Source of the DNA: Saliterribacillus persicus
GTDB taxonomy: Bacteria; Bacillota; Bacilli; Bacillales; Amphibacillaceae
DNA length: 64,000 bases
Assembly: GCF_003337485.1 (NCBI RefSeq)
Contig: NZ_QPJJ01000015.1
Span: 1 to 64,000, forward strand
Direction of reading: 5' to 3'
Positions within the stretch are counted from its first letter, which is position 1, and every line of letters begins with the position of its first letter. The notes beneath the pieces were generated by a model. The model was given only the letters and a program-made list of their open reading frames with translations, was not told where the DNA came from and did not search any database. Shown here piece by piece: positions 34,252-48,342 of the stretch. Position numbers and translations under genes: made by a program.

Positions 34252-34286
34252 AATGCAGATTATTCAATCATGACGTTAAAATATCT

Positions 34287-35729
34287 CTATTTCATCGCCT
34301 TGCTTACTTTTAATTTTTTCCCTTTAACTTTGGTATGTTCCATCGCCTCTAAAACGAGAGAGCCTTTTCCATTAAGAATATCTACATAGGACCAATTATC
34401 TTTAATATTAATAATTCCAATATCCTCTGCAGTTACATTGGGAATATTCGATATGGTACCTACAAGATCAACAGCGCGAATTTTTTTCTTTTTTCCACCA
34501 CTAAAGTGCAGCTTCATTATATCTTGATTGATTCTTGCTGTTTTATTATTTTTCACAATACGTTGTTCGGTACTTTTCACATCGAAAGCTTCTCTTCTTT
34601 CTGATACTTCTTCTGCTGTAGGGAGTTCGCTACGCTTAAGCTCAAATCCAATGTATCTTTCAATGGATCTCACGTACTTTCCTTCATAGTCTGCTGCAAA
34701 GGTGATTGCCTTCCCTTTTTTTCCTGCACGACCTGTTCTACCTGTTCTGTGTACATAGCTTTCTTTTTCCATTGGTACATCATAGTTAATAACTAAGGAC
34801 ACATTGTCCACATCTATTCCTCTAGCAGCAACATCTGTTGCTATGAGATAACGAAATTCACCCATTTTAAAGCCATTCATAACAGCAAATCGATCATCTT
34901 GTTCTAAACCACCATGAATCTGCGCACAAGCATATTGAGCTTGCTCTAATTCCGTTAATACTTCATTTACCTGGCCTTGGGTATTACAAAAAATAATACA
35001 ACTATCAGGATTTTCAATAATAGTTACATCTTTTAGTAGGGACATTTTCTTCTCTTTTTCGATTTCGAATAACGTGTGCTCCGTATTTTCCGTTGTAACT
35101 TCTGTTGTTATTTCTATATTGATAGGATCTTGCATATATTTATGGCAAAGTTTCTCTATTTGAGGAGGAATCGTAGCGGAGTAAACCATCGTAACTCTGT
35201 TTAGCGGTAACTGTTCGATAATTTCTTCTACCTCATCTAAAAATCCCATTTTCAGCATTTCATCCGCTTCATCTATCACAAGATACTTTACTTGATCTAA
35301 ATCGATTGTTCCTCTATCAATATGGTCCATCATTCGACCTGGTGTCCCTACAACCACATGTGTTTTTTGCTTTAATTCATCCTTTTGAGTAGCAAATGGT
35401 TCTTTTCCATAAACAGCTAAAGCTTTAATTCGTTTAAATCTTCCAATATTCGTTATATCCTCACGAACCTGAGCAGCAAGCTCTCTTGTTGGTGTTAGCA
35501 CTATTGCTTGCGGTTCGTTTTCTTCCCATACAATTTTTTCACAGATAGGAATACCAAAAGCGGCAGTTTTCCCACTTCCAGTTTGTGATTTAACGATTAA
35601 ATCTTGGCTTTCCAACACTCTTGGAATTACTTCCCTTTGAACGTCAGTAGGCTCATTATACTTCAATACATCTAATGCTTTTTGTAATTCTGTACTTAAT
35701 TGATAACTTTTAAAATTCATTTCATTCAT
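34287..35729 (-). CDS. dbpA: ATP-dependent RNA helicase DbpA/YxiN type
   Basis: 480 residues, matching B. subtilis DbpA (YxiN). DEAD-box motifs are in order: Q-motif near residue 25, [38 protein letters not shown], then [16 protein letters not shown] and [13 protein letters not shown]. The last 75 residues form the DbpA RNA-binding domain ([28 protein letters not shown]) that grips hairpin 92 of 23S rRNA. The role is late 50S ribosome assembly. GAGGT precedes ATG 35729. A hairpin lies in the upstream region. Confidence 0.93.
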   Translation of the reverse strand: MNEMNFKSYQLSTELQKALDVLKYNEPTDVQREVIPRVLESQDLIVKSQTGSGKTAAFGIPICEKIVWEENEPQAIVLTPTRELAAQVREDITNIGRFKRIKALAVYGKEPFATQKDELKQKTHVVVGTPGRMMDHIDRGTIDLDQVKYLVIDEADEMLKMGFLDEVEEIIEQLPLNRVTMVYSATIPPQIEKLCHKYMQDPINIEITTEVTTENTEHTLFEIEKEKKMSLLKDVTIIENPDSCIIFCNTQGQVNEVLTELEQAQYACAQIHGGLEQDDRFAVMNGFKMGEFRYLIATDVAARGIDVDNVSLVINYDVPMEKESYVHRTGRTGRAGKKGKAITFAADYEGKYVRSIERYIGFELKRSELPTAEEVSERREAFDVKSTEQRIVKNNKTARINQDIMKLHFSGGKKKKIRAVDLVGTISNIPNVTAEDIGIINIKDNWSYVDILNGKGSLVLEAMEHTKVKGKKLKVSKAMK

Positions 35730-35964
35730 TTGTATACCTCATTTATATTTAGTTTACTTTTAACATTTGCTTTGTCAGTTAATCATATGCAATTATACCA
35801 AAATAAAGGTACCTAAACTAAACCTTGCAGTTAAACTAGGCTAAAAATCTCGTGTTAAAAAACTATTTCATCTCTTTTAAGGGTTCTTTACCTTCTACAT
35901 TGAAGTTTGTTTTAAAGTCTATTACTTAGGAAAGGGAGGAAACAGTATAATATAACTGCTAAAT

Positions 35965-36015
35965 TAGAAAACTTGCATTCGCTCGTCCTTTAGCGAATGT
36001 TTTCGTTTTTCTTAT
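35965..36015. other. Stem-loop upstream of dbpA
   Basis: GCATTCGCT pairs with AGCGAATG around CGTCCTTT, followed by TTTTCGTTTTT on the plus strand and CAAGTTTTC on the minus strand. It could be a terminator or a structured leader of dbpA. The remaining 35730-36082 shows no gene. Confidence 0.5.
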
Positions 36016-36082
36016 ACTTAGTAGGTTAAATTTTCACTACGTTGATTACGCTTCTGAGTGAAAAATTTATACTCGCTTAATG

Positions 36083-36118
36083 TAAAATAAAAAAGGGCTC
36101 ATAATTTGAGCCCTTTCA
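36083..36118 (-). terminator. Terminator of the cold-shock gene
   Basis: AAAGGGCTCA pairs with TGAGCCCTTT around AATTA, then TTTTATTTTA on the minus strand. Confidence 0.92.
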
Positions 36119-36122
36119 ATAA

Positions 36123-36323
36123 TTATGCTTTATTAACGTTAGTAGCTTGAGGTCCACGTTGACCATCTTCAGTTTCAAATGTAACTGCTTGACCTTCGTC
36201 TAAAGTTTTAAAACCGTCACCTTGAATAGCTGAGAAATGTACGAATAAATCTTCGCCACCTTCTACTTCGATAAAACCAAAACCTTTATCTGCGTTAAAC
36301 CATTTTACTGTACCTTGTTGCAT
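36123..36323 (-). CDS. Cold-shock protein, CspA family
   Basis: 66 residues, full length for the family. RNP1 (KGFGFIEV) and RNP2 (LFVHFSAIQ) are both present, forming the nucleic-acid binding face of the OB-fold. The end [10 protein letters not shown] matches CspB/C/D of Bacillus. It acts as an RNA chaperone in the cytoplasm. AGGAGG lies eight bases before the ATG. The roughly 100-base AT-rich upstream region could be a structured leader as in other csp genes. Which csp paralogue it is cannot be told. Confidence 0.95.
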   Translation of the reverse strand: MQQGTVKWFNADKGFGFIEVEGGEDLFVHFSAIQGDGFKTLDEGQAVTFETEDGQRGPQATNVNKA

Positions 36324-36656
36324 ATTTGTTTCCTCCTGCGTGGATATTTTTCCACAAGTTAATACTATAATTGCTCAATGTAGATAAAAGGTAAAAAGTG
36401 CGATACTTATTCTTTACTCTCAGACTTAAACCGAACAAAAATAATTCTTCATAAGCATATCAGATAAAATAATAAATAGCAAGAAATAGTTGGAAACTAC
36501 ATGACGACCCTTTTTCTTGCTGTAGTTGTGAATAATTCTATTCCCTGATAACATGCGATAACTATTATTCAATTTAATTGGAATTATTTACCTATTAATA
36601 GTATAATAAAAATCATTAGTGTAGTACGTACTTTGAGTAAAAATCATGAGAGAGGG
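36324..36656. other. Leader and spacer between csp and the next gene
   Basis: 333 bases. The left 100 bases probably form the csp leader (TATAGT near 36362 on the minus strand is a possible -10). The rest is AT-rich DNA up to the GAGAGGG site of the gene at 36663. No other element was recognised. Confidence 0.4.
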
Positions 36657-36662
36657 ATGGAT

Positions 36663-37028
36663 TTGGGATTAACTTCAATTCTAATGGTAATTTTTGCGAT
36701 AACCATAATTACTATTATCGTATTGCCCTTTCTTTTAGTAAGAAAACACGGCAAAGGCGCATCTCCTTATAAGGGAACTTATATTATATATGGTCTACTT
36801 ATTATCCATTGGATACTATATGTATCAGGTTTTTATGTTTTGTTGCCTATTAGTGTTTCCGACTTAATTTTTATTCCAATATGGTTTGTCCTATGTACTT
36901 TAGGCGCCATATATACCGTATTAGAATTTAAGAATAACATAGCATTTGCAGTGCAACTTGCTGGTTTTACTTTCCTAAGTTCAGTTTTTGCCATCCTTTT
37001 AAACGGTATATCTAAAATGTTAGGTTGA
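36663..37028 (+). CDS. Four-helix membrane protein, about 121 aa
   Basis: GAGAGGG at about 36649-36655 is seven bases before TTG 36663; the ATG at 36657 is too close, and the far TTG at 36633 has no site. Helices are at about 5-27, 39-58, 65-87 and 92-114. The HGKGASPYKGTYIIYG loop is the only charged stretch. No family is recognised. It is not linked to its neighbours. Confidence 0.68.
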   Translation: MGLTSILMVIFAITIITIIVLPFLLVRKHGKGASPYKGTYIIYGLLIIHWILYVSGFYVLLPISVSDLIFIPIWFVLCTLGAIYTVLEFKNNIAFAVQLAGFTFLSSVFAILLNGISKMLG

Positions 37029-37208
37029 ATAACTAGGTGGTGATTAATCCGACGAGAGGTAAGCCTGAAAAGGACTTGTTCCCACTTTTAACATTGGTGT
37101 TAGAAGAAATCTAGTAAAACAGACAACAATAATTTTAAAAAAGCATCTTACTATCTCGTGAAAATCACCTTTGTTTAAATAAAAATTATTCAAAATAGGA
37201 TGAGATAA

Positions 37209-37493
37209 ATGAGGAAACTCTTTTCGGTTTTATCATTAACATTTACGCTACTGGGATTAAGTACAATTATTTTTTTATTGCAGGGTGGAAGTCTTTTTGA
37301 AATCTTAACATTTGGAACTAAAGGTACATCGTTTATTGTCTTTTTAAATCTGTATAATTTGCTAGGTCTTTTATTTGCTTTTCCTGCGGAGAGAAATAAG
37401 TATAGTGTACTATTATTTACTTTTAGCATCATTATGCTTTTAAATAGTCTAATACTAACCTTTGTAGCTGTTTACGGTTTTCAAGAACCCTAA
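37209..37493 (+). CDS. Small membrane protein, 94 aa
   Basis: ATG 37209 with AGGATGAG upstream. Three hydrophobic segments are seen (about 5-25, 41-59 and 65-87), with a short basic loop (AERNKYS). The family is not recognised. It lies alone between the membrane gene at 36663 and the YehS-like gene on the other strand. Confidence 0.65.
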   Translation: MRKLFSVLSLTFTLLGLSTIIFLLQGGSLFEILTFGTKGTSFIVFLNLYNLLGLLFAFPAERNKYSVLLFTFSIIMLLNSLILTFVAVYGFQEP

Positions 37494-37661
37494 AAACTTA
37501 TCTTTCACTTAAAAGGAAATTTGCATTAACAAGCTTAAAATTCAAAAAACTTTCAATATACACCATTTTCACATTGGTAATATGTTGCAGGTCTTCTCAA
37601 AAGAATTTAATATATATCTTCCCAGCCTTCTATCATCCCAAAGCAAGACCTTGCCGTAATA

Positions 37662-38159
37662 TTATCCTCTATATCTAATAGCTAGTCCTTTTAAGAAATT
37701 CCTCGCGAACTTGTCGCCGCATTCTCTATAATTTTTATGTCCTTCTTTTCTTAACAAAGCACCCAACTCGCCTTTTGTGACTCTGATTCCCGCTTCCTCA
37801 AATATTTCAAGCATATCCTCAGTGGTTAAAGTGAGCGCTATTTTAACTTTCTTTAATAGCACATTATTCATGTTTACCTTTCTCTTAATCGAAGCTTCCG
37901 GCTTATCTGATTGCGTTGGTTTGTTTTCTTGCTTTCCTCTTTTATAAGTAATGAATCCACTTAAAAATGAATCTAACATGATGTTATCACATTTTATTTG
38001 ATCGTCATTTTCCTCGTCATCTTCATCAGATTTAGTTAGAATCATTATCACTTCTGGCACAGAAACATTGATCCCACCCAATTTAAATATATCTACCATT
38101 TCCTTATTTTTTATTTCCAAGCCGTATCTTAAACGAATTAGTATATCGTTATTATCCAT
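37662..38159 (-). CDS. DUF1456 family protein (YehS-like)
   Basis: 165 residues made of two related halves: NNDILIRLRYGLEIKNKEMV ... at 3-80 and MNNVLLKKVKIALTLTTEDM ... at 97-160, each ending in a GFITYKRG or GLAIRYRG type motif. This duplicated layout is that of DUF1456 (E. coli YehS). The function is unknown; a small DNA- or RNA-binding role has been suggested for the fold but is not shown. AGGAG precedes ATG 38159. Confidence 0.85.
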   Translation of the reverse strand: MDNNDILIRLRYGLEIKNKEMVDIFKLGGINVSVPEVIMILTKSDEDDEENDDQIKCDNIMLDSFLSGFITYKRGKQENKPTQSDKPEASIKRKVNMNNVLLKKVKIALTLTTEDMLEIFEEAGIRVTKGELGALLRKEGHKNYRECGDKFARNFLKGLAIRYRG

Positions 38160-38317
38160 TATAAAAACTCCTATTATTTTTATTCATTCTGCCATTAAAA
38201 TTTACAGACATCATTGCTTCCAATCTATCCTAATTTGCGCACGCTGTCCACATTTCATGTAGTTAATATAATGTGATGAAATATCATTAATTCTTTCCGC
38301 ATTCGTGTTTCATAAAA

Positions 38318-38362
38318 AAATGGAGATGCCAATTCTTTTTCGAATCAACATCTCCATTTTAC
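38318..38362 (-). terminator. Terminator of the beta-glucoside operon
   Basis: AAATGGAGATG pairs with CATCTCCATTT around an AT-rich loop. It lies about 50 bases after the last glucosidase stop. Confidence 0.8.
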
Positions 38363-38409
38363 ATCTCTCATTTTTTCACTTAAGAAAACTTAACGAATCT
38401 ATTACAAGC

Positions 38410-39882
<1,473 letters not shown>

Positions 39883-39916
39883 TCAGCGAGGAACCCCTCA
39901 CTGATATTGTTTTACT

Positions 39917-41353
<1,437 letters not shown>

Positions 41354-41445
41354 TTATTCCTCCTAATTGATCAAGCAATTGCGATTCTATTTTTTAAAGG
41401 AAAAGTAATTTATTTTAACCGAACACTTTTCCTTTTGAGTTATCA

Positions 41446-43386
<1,941 letters not shown>

Positions 43387-43410
43387 TTATTTTTTTGGTT
43401 TTGGGCAAAT

Positions 43411-43496
43411 AAAAAACCTGAATCAAATGGAATAGACACACAGAGATAGTGTCAATTCTATTTGATCCAGGTTATGCCCAAAACAGGTAACATTCC
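43411..43496 (-). promoter_or_regulatory. RAT antiterminator and overlapping terminator before bglP
   Basis: On the minus strand the RAT element (43469-43496, GGAATGTTAC ... GGGCATAACCT) fits the LicT/SacY target. It overlaps the left arm of a terminator whose stem (AACCTG-ATCAAAT with ATTTGAT-CAGGTT) is followed by TTTTTATTT. LicT binding would stop the terminator from forming. Confidence 0.9.
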
Positions 43497-43553
43497 TAAA
43501 TTTTTAATATGCATTTTTTAAGTCACTTAAGTCGTTAATTAATTAACAACTAA

Positions 43554-43582
43554 AATTTATCATGCTTTTTATGTGCTGTCAA
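43554..43582 (-). promoter_or_regulatory. SigA-type promoter of bglP
   Basis: -35 TTGACA (43577-43582) and -10 TAAATT (43554-43559) on the minus strand with a 17-base spacer. It lies between licT and the RAT switch. Confidence 0.82.
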
Positions 43583-43589
43583 CTAAAAT

Positions 43590-43603
43590 TTAAAGCGCTT
43601 TTA
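43590..43603 (-). promoter_or_regulatory. cre-like site at the bglP promoter
   Basis: TTAAAGCGCTTTTA matches the cre consensus in 12 of 14 positions and sits directly upstream of the -35 box. It should bring glucose repression by CcpA. Confidence 0.65.
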
Positions 43604-43607
43604 TAAA

Positions 43608-44468
43608 TTAATCATTTTTCTTTAGTTCTTGTTGACGAAACGTTACTCGGTGAATGTGCACCGTTAAATAAACCTTCTCATCTTGCGACAAAGTCCAGTT
43701 AAAATTCTTTTTTAAATAGATATTTATTTTTTCTGTACAAGCATATGCATTTCGATATTTCCTTTGCACTTGCTCATAAAGAAAATCATCTACGGTGTCT
43801 TCCATTTTCTCGTTCCTTATAAATCGAATAGCAAAATAACGAAGATGTGTTACAAATCGCTCGTAATTAATAGAGCTTTCATCCAATTCAACCTGATAAT
43901 GATACTTCACTATATTTAAAATATTATTCACCGTCTCCGTAACTTGGACAGCAGTTTCCATATTTTCTCCAGAAATTTGACTATTAACTAAGTGTAATGC
44001 AATGGAACCTGCATCATCTTCATCTAAGCGAACCCCAGTGTGCTTTTCAATGATATCCAAGGATTTTAACGCAATTTCATACTCTTTTTTATAGTATTTT
44101 CTTATTTCATATAAAAGGCTGTTTTTCAATTCAATGCCCTGTTCATGTCTGGCAATAGCAAAGCTAAGGTGATCCGTTAATGCAATATATAAATATTCAT
44201 CTAACTTGTATGGCAGAATCGACTGAGCATAGGCTAAAATTTCAGAAGATATATCTAAATATTTTTCAGAGGTGTATTTCAATAATTGGTCTAGCTTTTC
44301 TGAAATTCCAGTATTTTGGAGTACAAAGGTTTTCTCAACTTGACTATCATCAATTTGTCCTCCTGCTTTCTTTTGAAAGGCTATACCTCTCCCCATCACA
44401 ACCATTTCTTGGTTATACTCATTTTCCGTTACAATGACGTTATTGTTCAGTACTTTCTTAATTATCAT
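43608..44468 (-). CDS. licT: Transcription antiterminator LicT (BglG family)
   Basis: 286 residues. The N-terminal RNA-binding CAT domain (about 1-58, MIIKKVLNNNVIVTENEYNQ and MGRGIAFQKKAG) is followed by two PRD domains with the expected histidines (ALTDHLSFAIARH; LHLVNSQ; VTHLRYFAIRF; LTVHIHRV). Phosphorylation of these by the PTS sets activity. It should bind the two RAT elements before itself and before bglP. It is read from its own RAT-controlled promoter, so it is autoregulated. AGAGGTGG precedes ATG 44468. Confidence 0.95.
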   Translation of the reverse strand: MIIKKVLNNNVIVTENEYNQEMVVMGRGIAFQKKAGGQIDDSQVEKTFVLQNTGISEKLDQLLKYTSEKYLDISSEILAYAQSILPYKLDEYLYIALTDHLSFAIARHEQGIELKNSLLYEIRKYYKKEYEIALKSLDIIEKHTGVRLDEDDAGSIALHLVNSQISGENMETAVQVTETVNNILNIVKYHYQVELDESSINYERFVTHLRYFAIRFIRNEKMEDTVDDFLYEQVQRKYRNAYACTEKINIYLKKNFNWTLSQDEKVYLTVHIHRVTFRQQELKKND

Positions 44469-44528
44469 CTAATCACCACCTCTTACTGTATAGTATATCA
44501 ATTTATATCTTCTTCAATATGGCAAAAT

Positions 44529-44612
44529 AAAAAACCTAAATCTGATCACAAGAATATCACTGAGATACACCTGTAACAAACTTAGGTTTTGCCTGCCGAA
44601 CAGTAACAATCC
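44529..44612 (-). promoter_or_regulatory. RAT antiterminator and terminator before licT
   Basis: The RAT (44584-44612, GGATTGTTACTG ... GCAGGCAAAACCT) is almost the classical Bacillus licS/bglP form. It overlaps a terminator with AAAACCTAA pairing with TTAGGTTTT, then TTATTTT. Confidence 0.92.
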
Positions 44613-44620
44613 TTTTAAAT

Positions 44621-44634
44621 TGTAAACGGTTAAC
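44621..44634 (+). promoter_or_regulatory. cre-like site at the licT promoter
   Basis: TGTAAACGGTTAAC matches TGWAANCGNTNWCA in 12 of 14 positions. It lies just after the likely -10 box, so bound CcpA would block the promoter or act as a roadblock. Confidence 0.65.
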
Positions 44635-44637
44635 TTA

Positions 44638-44666
44638 TTTTTATCATAGCTTTTAAAAAAAGTCAA
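44638..44666 (-). promoter_or_regulatory. Candidate promoter of licT
   Basis: -35 TTGACT (44661-44666); -10 within TATGATAAAAAT on the minus strand, TAAAAA at a 17-base spacer. The -35 is good and the -10 is weak. Confidence 0.55.
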
Positions 44667-44710
44667 GAAGCTATTTTAATATTACCTATTCAGATTGCTA
44701 TACCAAATAT

Positions 44711-45943
44711 TTACACTCTTCTTTTCTCAAAAATCTCTTTTCCATTCTTAAATATGGTAAGCAGGAGAGCAAGTATAGGTGAGAAAGTAGGCTTAGTAGA
44801 TTTTCCTTTTCCGATTCTTACGAGTTGTTGGTTATACCATGTTAATTCAATTAATCCCTTATTATCAATAAAAGGAAGTCCAGTTTTAACTGGCTTGATA
44901 GAAAGATTGGAAACTTTATTTTCTAGCAGCTTATTCGGATAATCAGGATAGAGCGCCATTGGCCGTGCTAACCCGATAAAATCTGTTGCGCCAGATGTTA
45001 GTGCCTCGTTCATAGCTGATGAAGTCCTAAACCCACCTGTTAGTATGAGGGGAACATTCGTAATTTCTTTTAACTTTTCCGTGTATTCTAAAAAGTATGC
45101 TTCCCGTTTAACAGTGGATGGTTTTGCGTCTTTTCCAAATAATGCTGCTTTTTCATACGTTCCACCGGAAATTTCAATAAGATCGATACCCAACTTTTCT
45201 AATTCAGAGATCACAAATTGAGAATCTTCTTCAGTGAAGCCAGCTTTCATAAAGTCAGAACTATTTATCTTCACTCCTATCGGAAAATCATCCCCAACTC
45301 TAGCGCGAATTGCTTGATAAATTTCAGACAGGAACCTAAAACGGTTTTCAATGGTCCCACCCCACTTATCCTTTCTCTGATTATGTCTAGGGGAAAGAAA
45401 TTGGCTTATTAAATATCCATGTGCCGCGTGAATCTGTACACCAGTAAAGCCCGCTACCTTGGCAAGCTCGGCCGTGGAGGCAAATCGTTGAATAATCTCT
45501 TCAATTTCCTCACAGGACAGTGCCCGACATTTTGGAAAAAATCGTTGTAGGTCAGATTTAAATGGAATTGCTGAAGGTGCAACTGCTTCCTTTACAACGC
45601 CTTTAAGCACTTGTTTTCCAGGATGATTAATCTGCATAAAGAAATGCGTATTATTACTTGTGCCCGCTTCGGCCCATTTCTTAAATAAATCTATATCTTC
45701 ACTGTCCTCTAATACGATGTTTCTCGGTTCACCTAAAGCTTTGCGATCAATCATTACATTTCCTGTAATGAGTAATCCAACTCCACCATCCGCCCAGGTT
45801 TTATAAAGTCTTATTATATTGTCGGTTGGTAGATAATTTTCAGAAGCCATCCCTTCACTCATCGCTGATTTTACGATTCTATTTTTAAAATTAATATTCT
45901 TATTTTTCAACATATAAGAGGCTGAAATGGACGGTTGAGTCAT
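44711..45943 (-). CDS. NADH:flavin oxidoreductase, old yellow enzyme family
   Basis: 410 residues. FMN-barrel motifs are VKSAMSEGM near the start, the substrate His region GVQIHAAHGYLISQFLSP, RKDKWGGTIENRFRFL, and the phosphate-binding LILTGGFRTSSAMNEAL and DFIGLARPMALYPD. The enzyme should reduce activated C=C bonds using NADH or NADPH through bound FMN. It lacks the C-terminal 4Fe-4S and FAD domains of the longer 2,4-dienoyl-CoA reductase type. AAAGGAGA precedes ATG. The physiological substrate is unknown. It is a single gene on the minus strand. Confidence 0.9.
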   Translation of the reverse strand: MTQPSISASYMLKNKNINFKNRIVKSAMSEGMASENYLPTDNIIRLYKTWADGGVGLLITGNVMIDRKALGEPRNIVLEDSEDIDLFKKWAEAGTSNNTHFFMQINHPGKQVLKGVVKEAVAPSAIPFKSDLQRFFPKCRALSCEEIEEIIQRFASTAELAKVAGFTGVQIHAAHGYLISQFLSPRHNQRKDKWGGTIENRFRFLSEIYQAIRARVGDDFPIGVKINSSDFMKAGFTEEDSQFVISELEKLGIDLIEISGGTYEKAALFGKDAKPSTVKREAYFLEYTEKLKEITNVPLILTGGFRTSSAMNEALTSGATDFIGLARPMALYPDYPNKLLENKVSNLSIKPVKTGLPFIDNKGLIELTWYNQQLVRIGKGKSTKPTFSPILALLLTIFKNGKEIFEKRRV

Positions 45944-46241
45944 TTAATTAAGTCTCCTTTACTATTTCTACGATATAATCATTGTCTCAGATTTAATTGC
46001 ACAAAGATACTTTTCATGCTAGTTCATAAGCGTGCGAAAAGTAAAAAAAGCATGTAAAATCTATAATTATTCCTATTCGGGGATAGATTTTATGCCCCAA
46101 CATCAAAACCTCCTCCTAAATAGGACTATGAACCTATCTTTTTTCTTATTTTCTGTTATAATAAAGGTTACCACGAAACCACCTAATGAAACAGAAGAAC
46201 CATCCTGATGTTTTATAGCTTCCAAGAAAATGGGTGACTTT

Positions 46242-48125
46242 ATGAAGCTTAAGTTAATCACATTATTATTTTTCATTTTTATATTACAAGCATGTGACCT
46301 GCCTGCACAGATATCCTCACAAGATAAAGTTGCTATGAATGGGGAATTAGATTTATCTGAATGGAAGCATGAAGATAAATTAATTCAGCTAAATGGTGAA
46401 TGGAAATTTTATTGGAAACAACTATTAAATCCTGAGGATTTTTCTGAAGGTTCTTCAAATAGTGAAGCTCGTATTATCGATTTACTAGGAATTTGGAATG
46501 ATCCTTCCATAAAAGATAAACCACTATCAAATGATGGTTATGCTACATATCGATTAAAAGTTTCTAACACGACATTAAATGAAGTATTAAGTCTAAAGAT
46601 TCCATATATGTATTCTAGCTATAAATTATGGGTTGATGGTCAGCTGATGGCTACAAATGGGCAAGTTGGAATCGACAAAAGTACCAGTATACCTGACAAG
46701 AAACCTCAAGTAATTCACTTTTCGCCCAACACGGATACCTTCATCATTACCTTACAAATTTCCAATTTTCATCATATAGATGGGGGCATATTGGATCCTA
46801 TTATTTTTGGAACTTCAAAAAACATATATGCTAGTCATGAAAAAGATATTTTTTTTCAATCTATTTTAATCGGATTTTTATTGTTAGCTGGAATTTATCA
46901 TATTGGTCTTGGCGTATTCCGTAAAGTAGAGCCCTATTTCTTTTATTTCGGCGCGCTATGTTTAGTAGCTGCTTTTCGTAATTTGATGGTTGATAATGTT
47001 TTTTTCACTAAAATATTTCCTAATATACCTTGGGAAATTGTAAATAAATTAGATTATATAAGTTTGTATAGCCATGTCCCATTATTAGCTATGGTCCTTT
47101 ATCCTCTCTACCCAAAGGAGAGCTCTAAATGGTTTACTATTGTGACGATCGTTGTCACAGGTATATTTAATCTCCTTACGTTATTTACAGGATCGAAAAT
47201 ATTTCTGTCCATCGAGGTCTTCTTTCATATTTTTATGATTATATGTGTCTGCTATGTATTTATCGTCCTCATCAGATCTTTGAAAAGCAAACATGAGGAA
47301 CGATACTATTTACTAATCGGAATCGTATTATTAATGGTCAGTATTCTATTGGATTTAGCCGTTGAATTCCTACTACTGCCTGACGTGAATTTATATCCAA
47401 TTGGCCTTGTCTTTTTGATGATATGTTTGTCTTTGGTAATTTCAAGAAGGCTATCTCACTCCTTAGATCTCTCTAAAAATTTGGCCACTGACTTAGCTCA
47501 GTTAAATAGTGAACTTGAAGAAAAGGTTGAAGCCCGTACCAATCAATTACTGCATACAAATAAAAAGCTCGCGGAATTAAACGATAAGTTAAAAAATATG
47601 GCATTAATTGATGGGTTAACCAATATACCGAACCGAAGACAATTTGATGAATACTTTAAAGAGCAATATGAGGCTTGTGCTAAAAACAACATACCTCTTT
47701 CTATTTTATTTTTAGATATTGATTATTTTAAATTCTTCAATGATTTGTATGGACATCAAAGAGGGGATGAGTGTCTAAAGCAGGTTGCACAGGAACTGGA
47801 TAAACAGCTTCACGCATTGCCTAACGGATTAGCTGCTAGATATGGTGGCGAGGAATTTGTTTGTCTGATTCCTAAGTTAAGACAAGCGGAAGTAGGGCGC
47901 ATTGCCAACAATATCAATAGGAAAATCGAACAATTAAAAATAGCACATGAAAATTCTCCATTATCTGAATATGTAACACTAAGCATTGGTGTATTTACAG
48001 CCACTCCTAGTGCGCAAATCGACAAGGATACCATGCTAAAATACGCAGATGATGCATTATATCAAGCAAAAGATAAAGGGCGAAATCAAGTAGTACAACA
48101 CGGGGACGGTTCTGGCGTTTCATAA
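46242..48125 (+). CDS. 7TM-DISM diguanylate cyclase with N-terminal lipobox
   Basis: GGGTGA seven bases upstream selects ATG 46242 over ATG 46230. The signal peptide ends in LQAC, a lipobox, so the outer domain may be lipid-anchored. Residues about 25-195 form a galactose-binding-like exported sensor (NGEWKFYWKQLLNPEDF, YATYRLKV, YKLWVDGQL). Seven helices of the 7TM-DISM type follow (about 205-400), then a coiled coil (about 415-455) and a GGDEF domain (DGLTNIPNRRQFDEY, DIDYFKFFNDLYGHQRGD, GGEEF). It should make c-di-GMP in response to an outside ligand. RxxD before GGEEF is not seen. It is the second cyclase in the window. Confidence 0.9.
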   Translation: MKLKLITLLFFIFILQACDLPAQISSQDKVAMNGELDLSEWKHEDKLIQLNGEWKFYWKQLLNPEDFSEGSSNSEARIIDLLGIWNDPSIKDKPLSNDGYATYRLKVSNTTLNEVLSLKIPYMYSSYKLWVDGQLMATNGQVGIDKSTSIPDKKPQVIHFSPNTDTFIITLQISNFHHIDGGILDPIIFGTSKNIYASHEKDIFFQSILIGFLLLAGIYHIGLGVFRKVEPYFFYFGALCLVAAFRNLMVDNVFFTKIFPNIPWEIVNKLDYISLYSHVPLLAMVLYPLYPKESSKWFTIVTIVVTGIFNLLTLFTGSKIFLSIEVFFHIFMIICVCYVFIVLIRSLKSKHEERYYLLIGIVLLMVSILLDLAVEFLLLPDVNLYPIGLVFLMICLSLVISRRLSHSLDLSKNLATDLAQLNSELEEKVEARTNQLLHTNKKLAELNDKLKNMALIDGLTNIPNRRQFDEYFKEQYEACAKNNIPLSILFLDIDYFKFFNDLYGHQRGDECLKQVAQELDKQLHALPNGLAARYGGEEFVCLIPKLRQAEVGRIANNINRKIEQLKIAHENSPLSEYVTLSIGVFTATPSAQIDKDTMLKYADDALYQAKDKGRNQVVQHGDGSGVS

Positions 48126-48342
48126 TAAGTTTCGTGCACAATTGAACCGGTTCTCGTGTTTCAAAAATAAGACTGGTTTGTTAAATTAAGCTACTTTGCA
48201 TAGTTTCGAAATTTGGACCAGTTTTTGCTTTTTTAAGCTATAAATGAGCAGCATATCATTTTATTTGTGATTGTGATTATTCAATACGAGATAAGCATTT
48301 TATTCTATATTTCAATTTTAAATAAATTGATTATAGTTCCCT

